From positions 1 through 33,376 of the forward strand of contig NZ_FQZQ01000029.1 of the NCBI RefSeq assembly GCF_900142085.1: a stretch of DNA of 33,376 nt. Reading direction: 5' to 3'. Shown piece after piece: positions 8,250-16,945 of this stretch. This DNA comes from Shimia gijangensis (GTDB lineage Bacteria > Pseudomonadota > Alphaproteobacteria > Rhodobacterales > Rhodobacteraceae). Both the position numbers and the translations under genes were made by a program. A model generated the notes under the pieces. That model made no database searches, had not been told where the DNA came from, and was given only the letters and a program-made list of their open reading frames with translations. Every line of letters starts with the position of its first letter. The first letter of the stretch is position 1.

Positions 8250-9371
8250 TTAGGCTGCTAGGAAATCGGAAAAAAGTGGCTCTAGTTGATTTTCAAAGGC
8301 AGAAAATTCACCTTCAAAGCTCTTCAATGAGCGCTGAGCGTTATCCAACTTCTGAGGTTCCTTCAAGAACTGTTCGAGTAAGTCTGCTAGGGCCATGTGA
8401 TCGTTATAGCGAAATGAAAAAGCCGCGCCTGCGTCAACGAATCTCTGGGCCGTTGCCACCTCAGAGTTGACGATGAAAGGCGTGCCTAGGAAGACGCAAT
8501 CACCCCATTTGTTGGATTCAGCATGATGGTTGATAGCAACGGATGGATCATAGAGCGTTAATGCAATGCTTGATTGACGATACAGTTTTAGGGCTTCGAC
8601 CTGAGGTAACTCACCTCTAAAATCAGCGTAAGAATGTTCAATAAGTTGTTGCCCGTCATCGGATGAAATACGCCCCGCGACGAGAACTCTACATGATAGG
8701 TTTCGTCGCGCCAGTTCATCGATCGCCTTAATAATGATCCGGGAGCCGGTGTCCCACGCAATCCACCCATTTACGTAAACTGAAAGCCCCTGATCAAGAC
8801 TTGTCCGCGGAACCCGCATAGCTTCTTCATAGTCTGCCGACATTGGTGTGTTACGAAGAAGCGTCATTCCTTCGTGTTTCCACTCATAACGGGTCCAGCC
8901 TGGTACCACGTGACGATAGCATTTCATCGATGTCCACTTTTCCAGACGCACCAAAAACTTGTGGACAGGCTTGGGCAGCTTCAACAACATCGAAAACCTG
9001 TCAGCGTCGTCAAAAATGATAGTACTTCGCCTAAAAATCGCAGCAAGTCGCGCAGGAAACGCGGTTTCCCAACCCAAACACCAGCACTTGCTTGCTCGCG
9101 GCAGGAGCAACACCCGGAAAAAAACAGCAAACATCCAAACTGGGTACATCAACCTAGCTTTCTTGCTCGCATATCCTCCCCCCCTTAGTAAAACGCTTTC
9201 CTTTATTGATGATCCTTGCCATCGATGGAGTTCGGCTTCTCCGGCTACACGCTCCCAGCCGAAAAATTGTACTTGCATTCCGCTATCTTCTAGATAGCGG
9301 CCCATCTTTGCGAGCCTTGTGCGCTTACGTACTGCGGACAAAGGTGCAAACATATTGACCGATGATGCCAT
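8250..9371 (-). CDS. glycosyltransferase, GT-B fold
   Basis: 373 residues. The N-terminal half starts with a Rossmann-type segment (SSVNMFAPLSAVRKRTRLAKMG). The C-terminal half has features of GT4-like donor domains: an NGWIAWDTGSRIIIKAIDEL block and an NHHAESNKWGDCVFLGTPFIVN stretch with a conserved Glu-rich donor loop around residues 285-305. There are no membrane segments, so it probably works at the inner face of the cytoplasmic membrane. The ATG at 9371 overlaps the TAA of the flippase gene by one base, showing tight coupling. Donor and linkage cannot be read from sequence. The gene looks more AT-rich than the flanking housekeeping genes, as is usual for serotype-specific genes. Confidence 0.75.
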   Translation of the reverse strand: MASSVNMFAPLSAVRKRTRLAKMGRYLEDSGMQVQFFGWERVAGEAELHRWQGSSIKESVLLRGGGYASKKARLMYPVWMFAVFFRVLLLPRASKCWCLGWETAFPARLAAIFRRSTIIFDDADRFSMLLKLPKPVHKFLVRLEKWTSMKCYRHVVPGWTRYEWKHEGMTLLRNTPMSADYEEAMRVPRTSLDQGLSVYVNGWIAWDTGSRIIIKAIDELARRNLSCRVLVAGRISSDDGQQLIEHSYADFRGELPQVEALKLYRQSSIALTLYDPSVAINHHAESNKWGDCVFLGTPFIVNSEVATAQRFVDAGAAFSFRYNDHMALADLLEQFLKEPQKLDNAQRSLKSFEGEFSAFENQLEPLFSDFLAA

Positions 9372-10558
9372 TAAGTTATCCTTTTCAGGGTGACGAATGA
9401 TATGATTCCATACCCAGAAGCGCTTCGCAAAAACCAGTTAGTCATCGAGCCAATTGCAACGCTAAGCATCGGATCCAGTTTAAGAACGTTGAGCATAACC
9501 AAGAATACTGCGGCTGCACTGAAAATCGCAAACAATTGCGCGAAAATTAGAACATCATGATGCCTAGGTTTAGCAAATACACCATTGTAGGCACTTGGAA
9601 ATTGGTAGGCAGTAATCATAACACTGGTCGCCAAGAAAATCAGCCGCAAACTCGTATCCGGATTGCCGATCGAAGGGTTCATAATTTTCCAGGCGCCCAG
9701 ACCAACAAAGTTCATGGCCACCGCAATAACGAGAGTCAAAAGTAAAGCCAAAGGCCAATTATGTCGTAATTTGTTTCGAAAAGAGTCGTGGTTCTCGCGA
9801 ACCCATGGTCCCAGAAGAAATCCGAGATACCCATTAAGCAATCCCATCGGAAATAGGAAATATGTCGCGTGAGTAAAATATTCCGCCGCCTGGTCGACAG
9901 TCCCAACCGACTGTATGACAAGTTGCTCAGCATACACTGCAAGGGCAAGGAAAGTGGATGTAGCTAGAAACCGAGCTCCGATGCGGTACATCTGATGAAA
10001 AGGTTCCGGATTTTGAGGAACTAATTCCGACGGTTTGTAGTGTCTGATAAGAACAGCCGAAACTCCGACGCCACTTAATAACAATGCAACAACCGAGTTT
10101 CCTAATGGAAGAGCATTGGGTTGCCAAATCATCAACAGTATCAAGAAAAATGACGCGATACGCCAACCTTGTTGGGTCAGCTGCGCCATAGCTCTTAGGT
10201 GATGTGATCTGTAATATTGATATATGGCAATAGCACCGGACGATCCGATGGCGAGAAAAAACGCTTGGAGATAGCTGTCAAGATATCCAAGGCTATGAAC
10301 CAATGCGGAAACCGGAACAGCAAGCAATGGCACTTGAAACACTAACCGTCGCAACAATCGGGACGAAGATTGTGGGCTGCGAACAAACACCTGATCTAGT
10401 CCACAAAGGCACAGAAACCCTACAATGCCGATTGTTGACCGCATTTCGGCCCAAGAAACAATGTCTTGTGGCTCCATGTAACTGGAGACAAGAATATCTG
10501 TGGCGCTGAAGAGTCCAAGCCCCAGTCCGTATAGTCCAATTGGAATTATTCTATTCAT
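9371..10558 (-). CDS. wzx: Wzx-like polysaccharide flippase
   Basis: An integral membrane protein with about ten to twelve hydrophobic segments (for example FLCLCGLDQVFV, FFLILLMIWQ, WPLALLLTLVIAVAMNFVGL, LIFAQLFAIFSAAAVFLVML). I choose the ATG at 10558 (MNRIIPIGLYG, 395 residues) because the TTG at 10570 overlaps the upstream stop and has no better ribosome site. Size, topology and position between a glycosyltransferase and polymerase/acyltransferase genes fit the MATE-like oligosaccharide flippase family (Wzx/RfbX). It would move undecaprenyl-linked repeat units to the periplasm. Such proteins are poorly conserved, so the call rests mainly on topology and context. Confidence 0.75.
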   Translation of the reverse strand: MNRIIPIGLYGLGLGLFSATDILVSSYMEPQDIVSWAEMRSTIGIVGFLCLCGLDQVFVRSPQSSSRLLRRLVFQVPLLAVPVSALVHSLGYLDSYLQAFFLAIGSSGAIAIYQYYRSHHLRAMAQLTQQGWRIASFFLILLMIWQPNALPLGNSVVALLLSGVGVSAVLIRHYKPSELVPQNPEPFHQMYRIGARFLATSTFLALAVYAEQLVIQSVGTVDQAAEYFTHATYFLFPMGLLNGYLGFLLGPWVRENHDSFRNKLRHNWPLALLLTLVIAVAMNFVGLGAWKIMNPSIGNPDTSLRLIFLATSVMITAYQFPSAYNGVFAKPRHHDVLIFAQLFAIFSAAAVFLVMLNVLKLDPMLSVAIGSMTNWFLRSASGYGIISFVTLKRIT

Positions 10559-10566
10559 GGTTGACG

Positions 10567-11085
10567 TCAAAATTCATCTGAATTGCGGTAGCCGATGTGC
10601 CGAGCGGGCACACCAGCAACGATTTCACGAGTGTCAACGTTTTTCGTTACAACGCTCCCGGTAGCAACAATCGCACCCGCTCCGATCCTAGCTACGGATT
10701 CCAGAACGACTGCGTTGCTTGCAATCCATACATCCGCCTCAATTTCTAATTGGCTCAGCCTGATGGGGTTTTCGCGCCAATCCATAGGCCCTCGATCAAC
10801 TGGATGAGTATGCGTGAAAATCTTAGCACCCTCAGAAATTGTTACTCGGTCACCCAATTTGATGCCGCCAGATAAGTCGACCAATGCGCCATACCCAACA
10901 TGAATATCCTTTCCAAACTCAGATTTTAAACCTGAGACATGCAGCTTTTGAATGCGGACAAAATTGTCCACTACAATTCCAGGAGCATTGAGGAACTTAG
11001 CATATGTTTTATCTCGCCAATTTCGAAGCCCGGGAAGCCCAAACAATCCGCTGTTCTTCATCAGGGAGAAAAGAAATTTCATCAT
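10567..11085 (-). CDS. hexapeptide-repeat acyltransferase
   Basis: 172 residues with a left-handed beta-helix made of hexapeptide repeats (IHVGYGALVDLSGGIKLGDRVTIS, then EADVWIASNAVVLESVARIGAGAIVATGSVV). It ends with the IVAGVPARHIG signature of sugar O-acetyltransferases of the WbbJ/Maa type. The likely catalytic His lies in the FTHTHPVD segment near residue 95. It would transfer an acetyl group from acetyl-CoA to a sugar of the repeat unit in the cytoplasm. Its ATG overlaps the stop of the polymerase gene (ATGA type), so the two are translationally coupled. Confidence 0.85.
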   Translation of the reverse strand: MMKFLFSLMKNSGLFGLPGLRNWRDKTYAKFLNAPGIVVDNFVRIQKLHVSGLKSEFGKDIHVGYGALVDLSGGIKLGDRVTISEGAKIFTHTHPVDRGPMDWRENPIRLSQLEIEADVWIASNAVVLESVARIGAGAIVATGSVVTKNVDTREIVAGVPARHIGYRNSDEF

Positions 11086-12476
11086 TGCGGCATTCCAATG
11101 GTCGGAGAGCTTCTTACACGTATGTTTATTAGAAAGCCTATTGAAAAAACTGGTACGAGCAACACAAACAACCGGCCAAAAAAGCCTAAGAATTCAGAGT
11201 ACAGTAAGCCTGTACTTAGCAATACTGCCAGCAACAAAAAACCTGTCTTGTAAATTGCATTCGAGCTTCTGTGAAATGCACGCATCGCACGGGACGATAG
11301 AAAGGCCCAAGCTACGACGGACAGCGTCACACCAAGATAGCCAAAATTCATGTATGCTTCAGTTACCAGACCGGTTGTGTAGGAGTTATTTCCTGCCCGG
11401 CCATCAACATAACTTCCTGGATGAATTGTATTGATTAATATCGGGCCAGCCCCGTGCGGTTTTCCTGGCCAAAAACGTCTCGGAACAACGTTTAAGACAC
11501 CGGCCAAATATGTCCACCCATACTGAAGCTCCATATTCTTCGAATGCTCCTGGAGCCACAGCATGTTCTCATCGTTCCCAAAGGCGCCAGACAGGGCATA
11601 AAAAACAATACGTTCCCGGCGCTCAACCAAGTACCCGTAATCGAAGTTTCCGTATCGGAGTTTAGTGATTTGAGTTGCTGCAACGTATAGAGCAAAAACT
11701 GTAAGCATCAAAATAAGTGTTTTATTTACCGTATCTCGACGAAGTTTCCAGCCTTTGGGTTTGCGAAGAAAGTGGTTACCTCTGTAAGTAAAGGCAAGGA
11801 AAACAGTCATGTTTATTACCGAGAAAAGGAAAAGTGTGTTTCGAGAATTCAGAATAATAGCGTAAAAAACCACTGGAATAACTAAGATAAAGAAAAGGAA
11901 CAGATTCCTGCGCCGTAACTTTTTTTCGGACAACACCGCCGCTAGTAACAAAGCCGATCCGAGAGTTGTAAGATTGGACAAAATGCGCAAGGGGTTTCGG
12001 TGAATGGAAGCGCCATGAAGATCGCGCATAAACTCGAGATAGCCAATACGATTGAAAATCGTCGTCACATCCTGAAAAAGAAAGAACGCTCCAATAGCGT
12101 AGAGCGCCACAGAAGCTAGAATTAGAAATTTCGCTTGAGGTCGGGTTAATTTTCCTTCGGAAACCTTTGACGGGAAAGGGCTGAACTGCACACTTTTTGA
12201 CAAAATCCAGGCCATCAACAGAAAGAGAATTCCAACAGCAGCGTTCAAAACGAGAGTCGGGGGTTCATAGTGATCTTGATAAGCATACGGCCCCTGAGTA
12301 AATTTCAACAGAGGAGTAACAAAATGAATCATTGAAAAAAAGACAGTGAACAAAAAGATTGGCTGAACAGCCACCGCACTTGGGCCATATCGCCGTATAG
12401 TATGCAAAAGAATGCTCGCAGCAAGAACCAGTCCGGCAGCCAGCAAACCGATATAAAGTTGATCTGTATAATTCAT
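11082..12476 (-). CDS. wzy: Wzy-like O-antigen/EPS polymerase
   Basis: 464 residues with about a dozen membrane segments and one larger periplasmic loop (about residues 270-350) rich in Arg, Tyr and Trp (RRERIVFYALSG, NVVPRRFWPGKP, NNSYTTGLVTEAYMNFGYLG). The late motif, an Arg-Phe-Trp-Pro stretch followed by a Gly-rich loop and TGLVTEAYMNFGYLG, is typical of Wzy/O-antigen-polymerase family proteins. It would join lipid-linked repeat units in the periplasm. It lies next to the flippase, as in most Wzx/Wzy loci. A WaaL-type ligase is the main alternative, but no ligase signature was recognised. Confidence 0.78.
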   Translation of the reverse strand: MNYTDQLYIGLLAAGLVLAASILLHTIRRYGPSAVAVQPIFLFTVFFSMIHFVTPLLKFTQGPYAYQDHYEPPTLVLNAAVGILFLLMAWILSKSVQFSPFPSKVSEGKLTRPQAKFLILASVALYAIGAFFLFQDVTTIFNRIGYLEFMRDLHGASIHRNPLRILSNLTTLGSALLLAAVLSEKKLRRRNLFLFFILVIPVVFYAIILNSRNTLFLFSVINMTVFLAFTYRGNHFLRKPKGWKLRRDTVNKTLILMLTVFALYVAATQITKLRYGNFDYGYLVERRERIVFYALSGAFGNDENMLWLQEHSKNMELQYGWTYLAGVLNVVPRRFWPGKPHGAGPILINTIHPGSYVDGRAGNNSYTTGLVTEAYMNFGYLGVTLSVVAWAFLSSRAMRAFHRSSNAIYKTGFLLLAVLLSTGLLYSEFLGFFGRLFVLLVPVFSIGFLINIRVRSSPTIGMPQ

Positions 12477-12575
12477 GTAGAAAAAATACCGCCCAAATGC
12501 AAGATGGCCATCGTGTTCACGGGGAGATCGGTTTGGCGTTCAAAAAAGTAGCCGACACTGCTATAGCAGAATGCA

Positions 12576-14381
12576 TCAGCGATCAGTCTCTTTGTTCACA
12601 AACAAACTGTCCCAAAGAGTTGTGTCACTTAAAACTTTGGAGCCCAAATACCTTGCCCCTGCCAAGGTCAGGTGTGTTCGATCAGGAGATAGGAGCTCTC
12701 CGTTTTCATCCGTTATAGGGATCATGCCGTCACTCGCTATGCGATCCAATATTGAGATGTAATACTGCTCAGGAATCATGGAGGACATTTCCCTTTCCTG
12801 ACTTACTACTGCAGAAATCAGCTTGTTCTGCAAGTTTCCTCGCTCCCGACTTTCCACTCGAATGACCCAATTCAAATTGTACCCGAAATGCTTGGTTCCC
12901 AAATAATACAATTCTTTTCTGTTGGCTCGAGCAATGTCGAGGTCACCCTCAACACAGCCCTGCCTGGGAGTTACCGAGGAAGCATACAATAATATGTCGG
13001 CGTCATCGTAGAGTTGTTTGAGATCATAAGCATGTAAGTCACCTATGCATCCTACAATATCATTTCTGTAAACTAGATTTAGACCAACATCGGGTGTGGT
13101 TTCCAATAGCATGTTAATGGCATCTCGGCCAAAACTATTGCCAATGACCAGAACGTTTTTGAATTCCGTAGCGGGAAATTTGTCCCCAATGTAACTGTTG
13201 GCTCTTTTATTGTAGTCGACTGTATTTTCAACCGAAAGAGCGGTTCCTATTCGACTAGGAAATCCTTGATGGGAATTCAGAGAATAGCCGAACGCAACAA
13301 TTCCCGTTCCAATTGTTACAAAAACAGTCAACGCAATTCTTGTTGGTATGACTCTGGCATTTCGGAATGGCTGCTCGACAAAACGGTAGGATATATACGC
13401 CATGGGAAACGCACAGAGTAACGGAATTATTAGCCAGGAGCCTGGATCCTCAGAGACATAGACTCGAAAGAAGGCCAACAGAGGTTGATGAAAAAGGTAC
13501 AGGCTGTAGCTAATCAGACCAATGGAGACCAAGGCGGAAATTGACAAAAACCTTTTCACATAGCCTCTATCACGTGCAAACAGCAAGATGAGTATTGTAC
13601 CCAAAACGGCGAAGGCTATGCGGGCCCCCTCTGGGAATCCCCAGTGCGATGGGAAAAGAGTTCCAATAAAAATCAGTGCAAGACCAAAATAGGACGGGAA
13701 GGTACGATTTAGATCCTCAATGCCAAAAAGATTTCGCCTTAGGACAACAGCACCAATGGCACCTGTTAGTATTTCCCAGCTGCGCGTCGGTAAAAGGTAA
13801 AATATTGCAGCTTCACTTTTGGTGCTCATTGGCACAAACAGAGGTGCCACGGACAAAATGATACTCATGACAAAAGTTGTAACCAATGCTGGAAGAAGTA
13901 TTTGGTGCCCCCAACGCCACACGAGTAACAAAGCCAGCGGAAAAACAATGTAATATTGTTCCTCAACAGCCAAACTCCATGTGTGAAGCAATGGTTTGAA
14001 CTCTGCTGCAAGATCCCAATACCCTGTAGTAAGTGTGAGCAATATATTGTTCGAAAAAAGCACGCTTGCTATGAGCGACTGCCCAAAGTTCTCCAGATCA
14101 TCCGGTAGCATCCAGAACCAAGAAAACGGTAGACATAACAAAAGCATAAAGAATAATGCTGGTAGCAATCGCAGAGCCCGACGCACATAGAAGTTTCTTA
14201 AGCTGAAATTCTTGCCCTCAATTTCCGACACGATAATCGTTGTAATCAGGAACCCACTTATTACAAAGAAAATGTCCACACCGACATATCCACCATCAAA
14301 ACCGGGAATTTGCGCGTGAAATAGCAAGACGGGCACAACCGCAACCGCCCGTAAACCATCTATTTCTTTTCTATACTTCAT
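12576..14381 (-). CDS. acyltransferase-3 / SGNH fusion (OafA-type)
   Basis: 601 residues. The first 360 or so form a ten-helix acyltransferase-3 domain with the usual motifs: EIDGLRAVAVVPVLLFHA at the start, GVDIFFVISGFLIT, HTWSLAVEEQYY and SYSLYLFHQPLLAF. From about 390 a periplasmic SGNH hydrolase-like domain follows. Its block I reads GNSFGRD near residue 412, in place of the canonical GDS, and block V reads DRTHLTLAGA near 567, keeping the Asp and His. The family O-acetylates polysaccharides such as O-antigen. A 99-bp gap follows before the polymerase gene and 128 bp separate it from wecC. Whether the Asn in block I alters activity is unknown; many OafA-like proteins carry N or D there. 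Confidence 0.88.
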   Translation of the reverse strand: MKYRKEIDGLRAVAVVPVLLFHAQIPGFDGGYVGVDIFFVISGFLITTIIVSEIEGKNFSLRNFYVRRALRLLPALFFMLLLCLPFSWFWMLPDDLENFGQSLIASVLFSNNILLTLTTGYWDLAAEFKPLLHTWSLAVEEQYYIVFPLALLLVWRWGHQILLPALVTTFVMSIILSVAPLFVPMSTKSEAAIFYLLPTRSWEILTGAIGAVVLRRNLFGIEDLNRTFPSYFGLALIFIGTLFPSHWGFPEGARIAFAVLGTILILLFARDRGYVKRFLSISALVSIGLISYSLYLFHQPLLAFFRVYVSEDPGSWLIIPLLCAFPMAYISYRFVEQPFRNARVIPTRIALTVFVTIGTGIVAFGYSLNSHQGFPSRIGTALSVENTVDYNKRANSYIGDKFPATEFKNVLVIGNSFGRDAINMLLETTPDVGLNLVYRNDIVGCIGDLHAYDLKQLYDDADILLYASSVTPRQGCVEGDLDIARANRKELYYLGTKHFGYNLNWVIRVESRERGNLQNKLISAVVSQEREMSSMIPEQYYISILDRIASDGMIPITDENGELLSPDRTHLTLAGARYLGSKVLSDTTLWDSLFVNKETDR

Positions 14382-14509
14382 TTTGGTTGTTTTGAACCAG
14401 CCACGCCGAACGTGACGAGTTTCCCTCTACGCGCGAATAATTTTCTGTCCACCGCATTGTCCATAAACAGGACTCTAATTGGTGGCGATCTCTGAATAGC
14501 ATGTCGATT

Positions 14510-15772
14510 TCAAAGCCCAACTGTATCAATTACAAAACGCGGTGGCTTTGGGATCTCTTTGAACTCACGGTGTGCAACTAGGTAGACGTGAACGTCGGCA
14601 CGCTGAAGTGACTCGTTCATGGTGACTAGTTCAGCATTGCTGAGCCCCTCTGGGAGTGCATCGATATTTGGTTCCACTGCCAGCAGTGGGCCTTCGTGCT
14701 GTTCACCTAACGATTGTACAATCCGGACTGCCGGACTTTCACGTAGGTCGTCAATGTCAGGTTTGAACGCCAACCCATAGCAGGCAATCGTCACATCTTC
14801 TGCCGCAAGTTTCGGATACTGCTTGAGAAAGGCGCCGACCGCCTCATTTATCTTTTTCAGCACCCATACCGGTTTGTTGTCATTGACCTCGCGCGCAGTG
14901 CGGATGATACGGCTTTCCGCAGGAGCGTTGGATACAATAAACCAAGGATCAACTGCAATGCAGTGGCCACCTACACCCGGACCCGGGCGAAGGATGTCAA
15001 CTCGGGGGTGGCGGTTGGCGAGTGCAATTAGTTCCCAAACGCAAATCGACTGCTGATCACATATCAGAGACAATTCGTTAGCAAAGGCGATATTGACGTC
15101 CCGGAAGCTATTTTCCGTTAGTTTTGCCATTTCGGCCGCCCGTGGGTTCGAAGCAATCACACATTCACCGGTAACGAAGGCCTGATAGAGTTGAGCAGCT
15201 TCCTGTGCGCAGGTCGGTGTCATCCCGCCAATTATCCGGTCGTTTGAAATCAGCTCTTGCATTACTTTACCTGGTAGCACCCGCTCAGGGCAGTGGGCAA
15301 TACGGATATCGGACTCGGTTCCATGAGTCTGCGGAAAGGAGAGGTCTGGCCGCTCGATCGCGAGCCAATTGGCCATCTGTTCGGTTGCACCGACTGGAGA
15401 TGTGGATTCCAGGATGACCAGGTTTCCTGACTGGAGCACTGGCGCGATCGCCTTGGATGCGGCCTCGATGTAAGAAAGGTCCGGATCGTGATTGTCCCCT
15501 TTGAAAGGAGTAGGCACTGCGATCAGAAACGCCCCAGCTGGTTCTGGCTCAGTAGTAGCCTTAAGAAACCCTTCTGAGACTACCGCACGAACGACCATGT
15601 CGAGATCCGGTTCCACGATGTGAACTTCTCCGCGATTGATCGTGTCCACTGTGTCTTGATTGACGTCGACGCCAACAACCCTAATTTTTCGCGACGCAAA
15701 CATGGCGGCGGTAGGGAGGCCAATATACCCAAGCCCAATGACCGATATCCTTGTGAATTTCGTGTCTTCCAT
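14510..15772 (-). CDS. wecC: UDP-N-acetyl-D-mannosamine dehydrogenase
   Basis: Oxidises UDP-ManNAc to UDP-ManNAcA with two NAD+. The ATG at 15772 gives 420 residues and is 5 nt from an AGGAAG ribosome site that overlaps the wecB stop; the GTG one codon earlier is too close. It shows the N-terminal NAD site GLGYIGLPTA, the central ENSFRDVNIAFANEL segment with the conserved catalytic-region Lys just before it, and GPGVGGHCIAVDPW around residues 255-270 holding the catalytic Cys. It directly follows wecB. Closely related dehydrogenases can use UDP-GlcNAc (WbpA type), but pairing with a WecB-like epimerase favours WecC. Confidence 0.92.
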   Translation of the reverse strand: MEDTKFTRISVIGLGYIGLPTAAMFASRKIRVVGVDVNQDTVDTINRGEVHIVEPDLDMVVRAVVSEGFLKATTEPEPAGAFLIAVPTPFKGDNHDPDLSYIEAASKAIAPVLQSGNLVILESTSPVGATEQMANWLAIERPDLSFPQTHGTESDIRIAHCPERVLPGKVMQELISNDRIIGGMTPTCAQEAAQLYQAFVTGECVIASNPRAAEMAKLTENSFRDVNIAFANELSLICDQQSICVWELIALANRHPRVDILRPGPGVGGHCIAVDPWFIVSNAPAESRIIRTAREVNDNKPVWVLKKINEAVGAFLKQYPKLAAEDVTIACYGLAFKPDIDDLRESPAVRIVQSLGEQHEGPLLAVEPNIDALPEGLSNAELVTMNESLQRADVHVYLVAHREFKEIPKPPRFVIDTVGL

Positions 15773-15781
15773 CACTGCTTC

Positions 15782-16939
15782 CTATTCCATTCCGTCTTGT
15801 TTAGTGCGTTTTCTGGCCCAGTTTTGGATCGCCGCCAATATACGTCCCGTCGCTTGGCCGTCTCCATAAGGGTTATGAGCGAAGCTCATTGCTTTATACG
15901 CACTTGAATCATCGAGGAGTTTCTCCACTTCAGACACAATCAACCTAGTGTCTGTTCCCACCAATTTAACTGTTCCCGCATCAATAGCCTCTGGTCTTTC
16001 CGTCGTATCCCGCATGACAAGAACTGGTTTCCCGAGCGATGGTGCCTCTTCTTGAACGCCACCGGAATCCGTCAAAATCACATCGGCCTTGCTCATTAGG
16101 TACACGAATGGAAGATAGTCTTGGGGCGCGATCAGAGACACATTTGAGAACTCAGAGAGGCGTTCTTCAACTGGGCCTTTAACGTTCGGATTGAGGTGTA
16201 CTGGAAAGACAATCTGGACGTCCTTGCGCGAAGCAAGTTGAACTAACGCGTCGCAAATGCGCTCGAAGCCATCGCCAAAGCTCTCTCGACGATGTCCCGT
16301 CACGAGAATAATACGCTTATCTTTTGGGAGAGGGAGTTGCTGGGCTAGGGTGCCAGCCAAATGTTCGTCTTTTTCAATTCGCTCCGATACCCACTGCAGC
16401 GCATCGATAACGGTATTGCCCGTGACAAATGTTTGACCTTTCGAAATGCCTTCAGACAAGAGATTGGTTTGTGCACCTTCCGTTGGTGCAAAGTGTAAGC
16501 GGGTGATAGCTCCCGTTAGCTTTCGATTGATCTCTTCGGGCCAAGGCGAATAGATGTTTCCCGTTCTTAAGCCGGCTTCGACGTGTCCCACGTCGATTTG
16601 TTGATAATAGGCAGCTAAGGACGCCGAGAATGTTGTCGTCGTATCTCCATGTACGAGAACCAGGTTCGGTTGAAATTCCTCCAGAACCGGTTTTAGCCCC
16701 TTTAAAACCGATGAGGTTATATCGTGAAGGCTTTGCCCCGCTTTCATGAGGTCGAGATCGTACTCAGGAGTAATGTCAAACAGATCGAGAACCTGATCCA
16801 ACATCGCTCGATGTTGAGCAGTGACACAAACGCGCGCATCTATTCCTGGGGCAATTTCCAACCCCTTCACCACTGGCGCCATTTTAATCGCCTCTGGGCG
16901 AGTTCCAAAGACGGATAGAACTTTAAGGTCTTTCTTCAA
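15782..16939 (-). CDS. wecB: UDP-N-acetylglucosamine 2-epimerase (non-hydrolysing)
   Basis: 385 residues with the E. coli WecB pattern throughout: [16 protein letters not shown] at the N-terminus, [99 protein letters not shown] and [10 protein letters not shown]. It interconverts UDP-GlcNAc and UDP-ManNAc in the cytosol. The start is TTG at 16939, 6 bp after the glmS stop, with GGAG inside the end of glmS serving as ribosome site. Together with wecC it supplies UDP-ManNAcA for the polymer. Confidence 0.95.
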   Translation of the reverse strand: MKKDLKVLSVFGTRPEAIKMAPVVKGLEIAPGIDARVCVTAQHRAMLDQVLDLFDITPEYDLDLMKAGQSLHDITSSVLKGLKPVLEEFQPNLVLVHGDTTTTFSASLAAYYQQIDVGHVEAGLRTGNIYSPWPEEINRKLTGAITRLHFAPTEGAQTNLLSEGISKGQTFVTGNTVIDALQWVSERIEKDEHLAGTLAQQLPLPKDKRIILVTGHRRESFGDGFERICDALVQLASRKDVQIVFPVHLNPNVKGPVEERLSEFSNVSLIAPQDYLPFVYLMSKADVILTDSGGVQEEAPSLGKPVLVMRDTTERPEAIDAGTVKLVGTDTRLIVSEVEKLLDDSSAYKAMSFAHNPYGDGQATGRILAAIQNWARKRTKQDGME

Positions 16940-16945
16940 TGTTTC

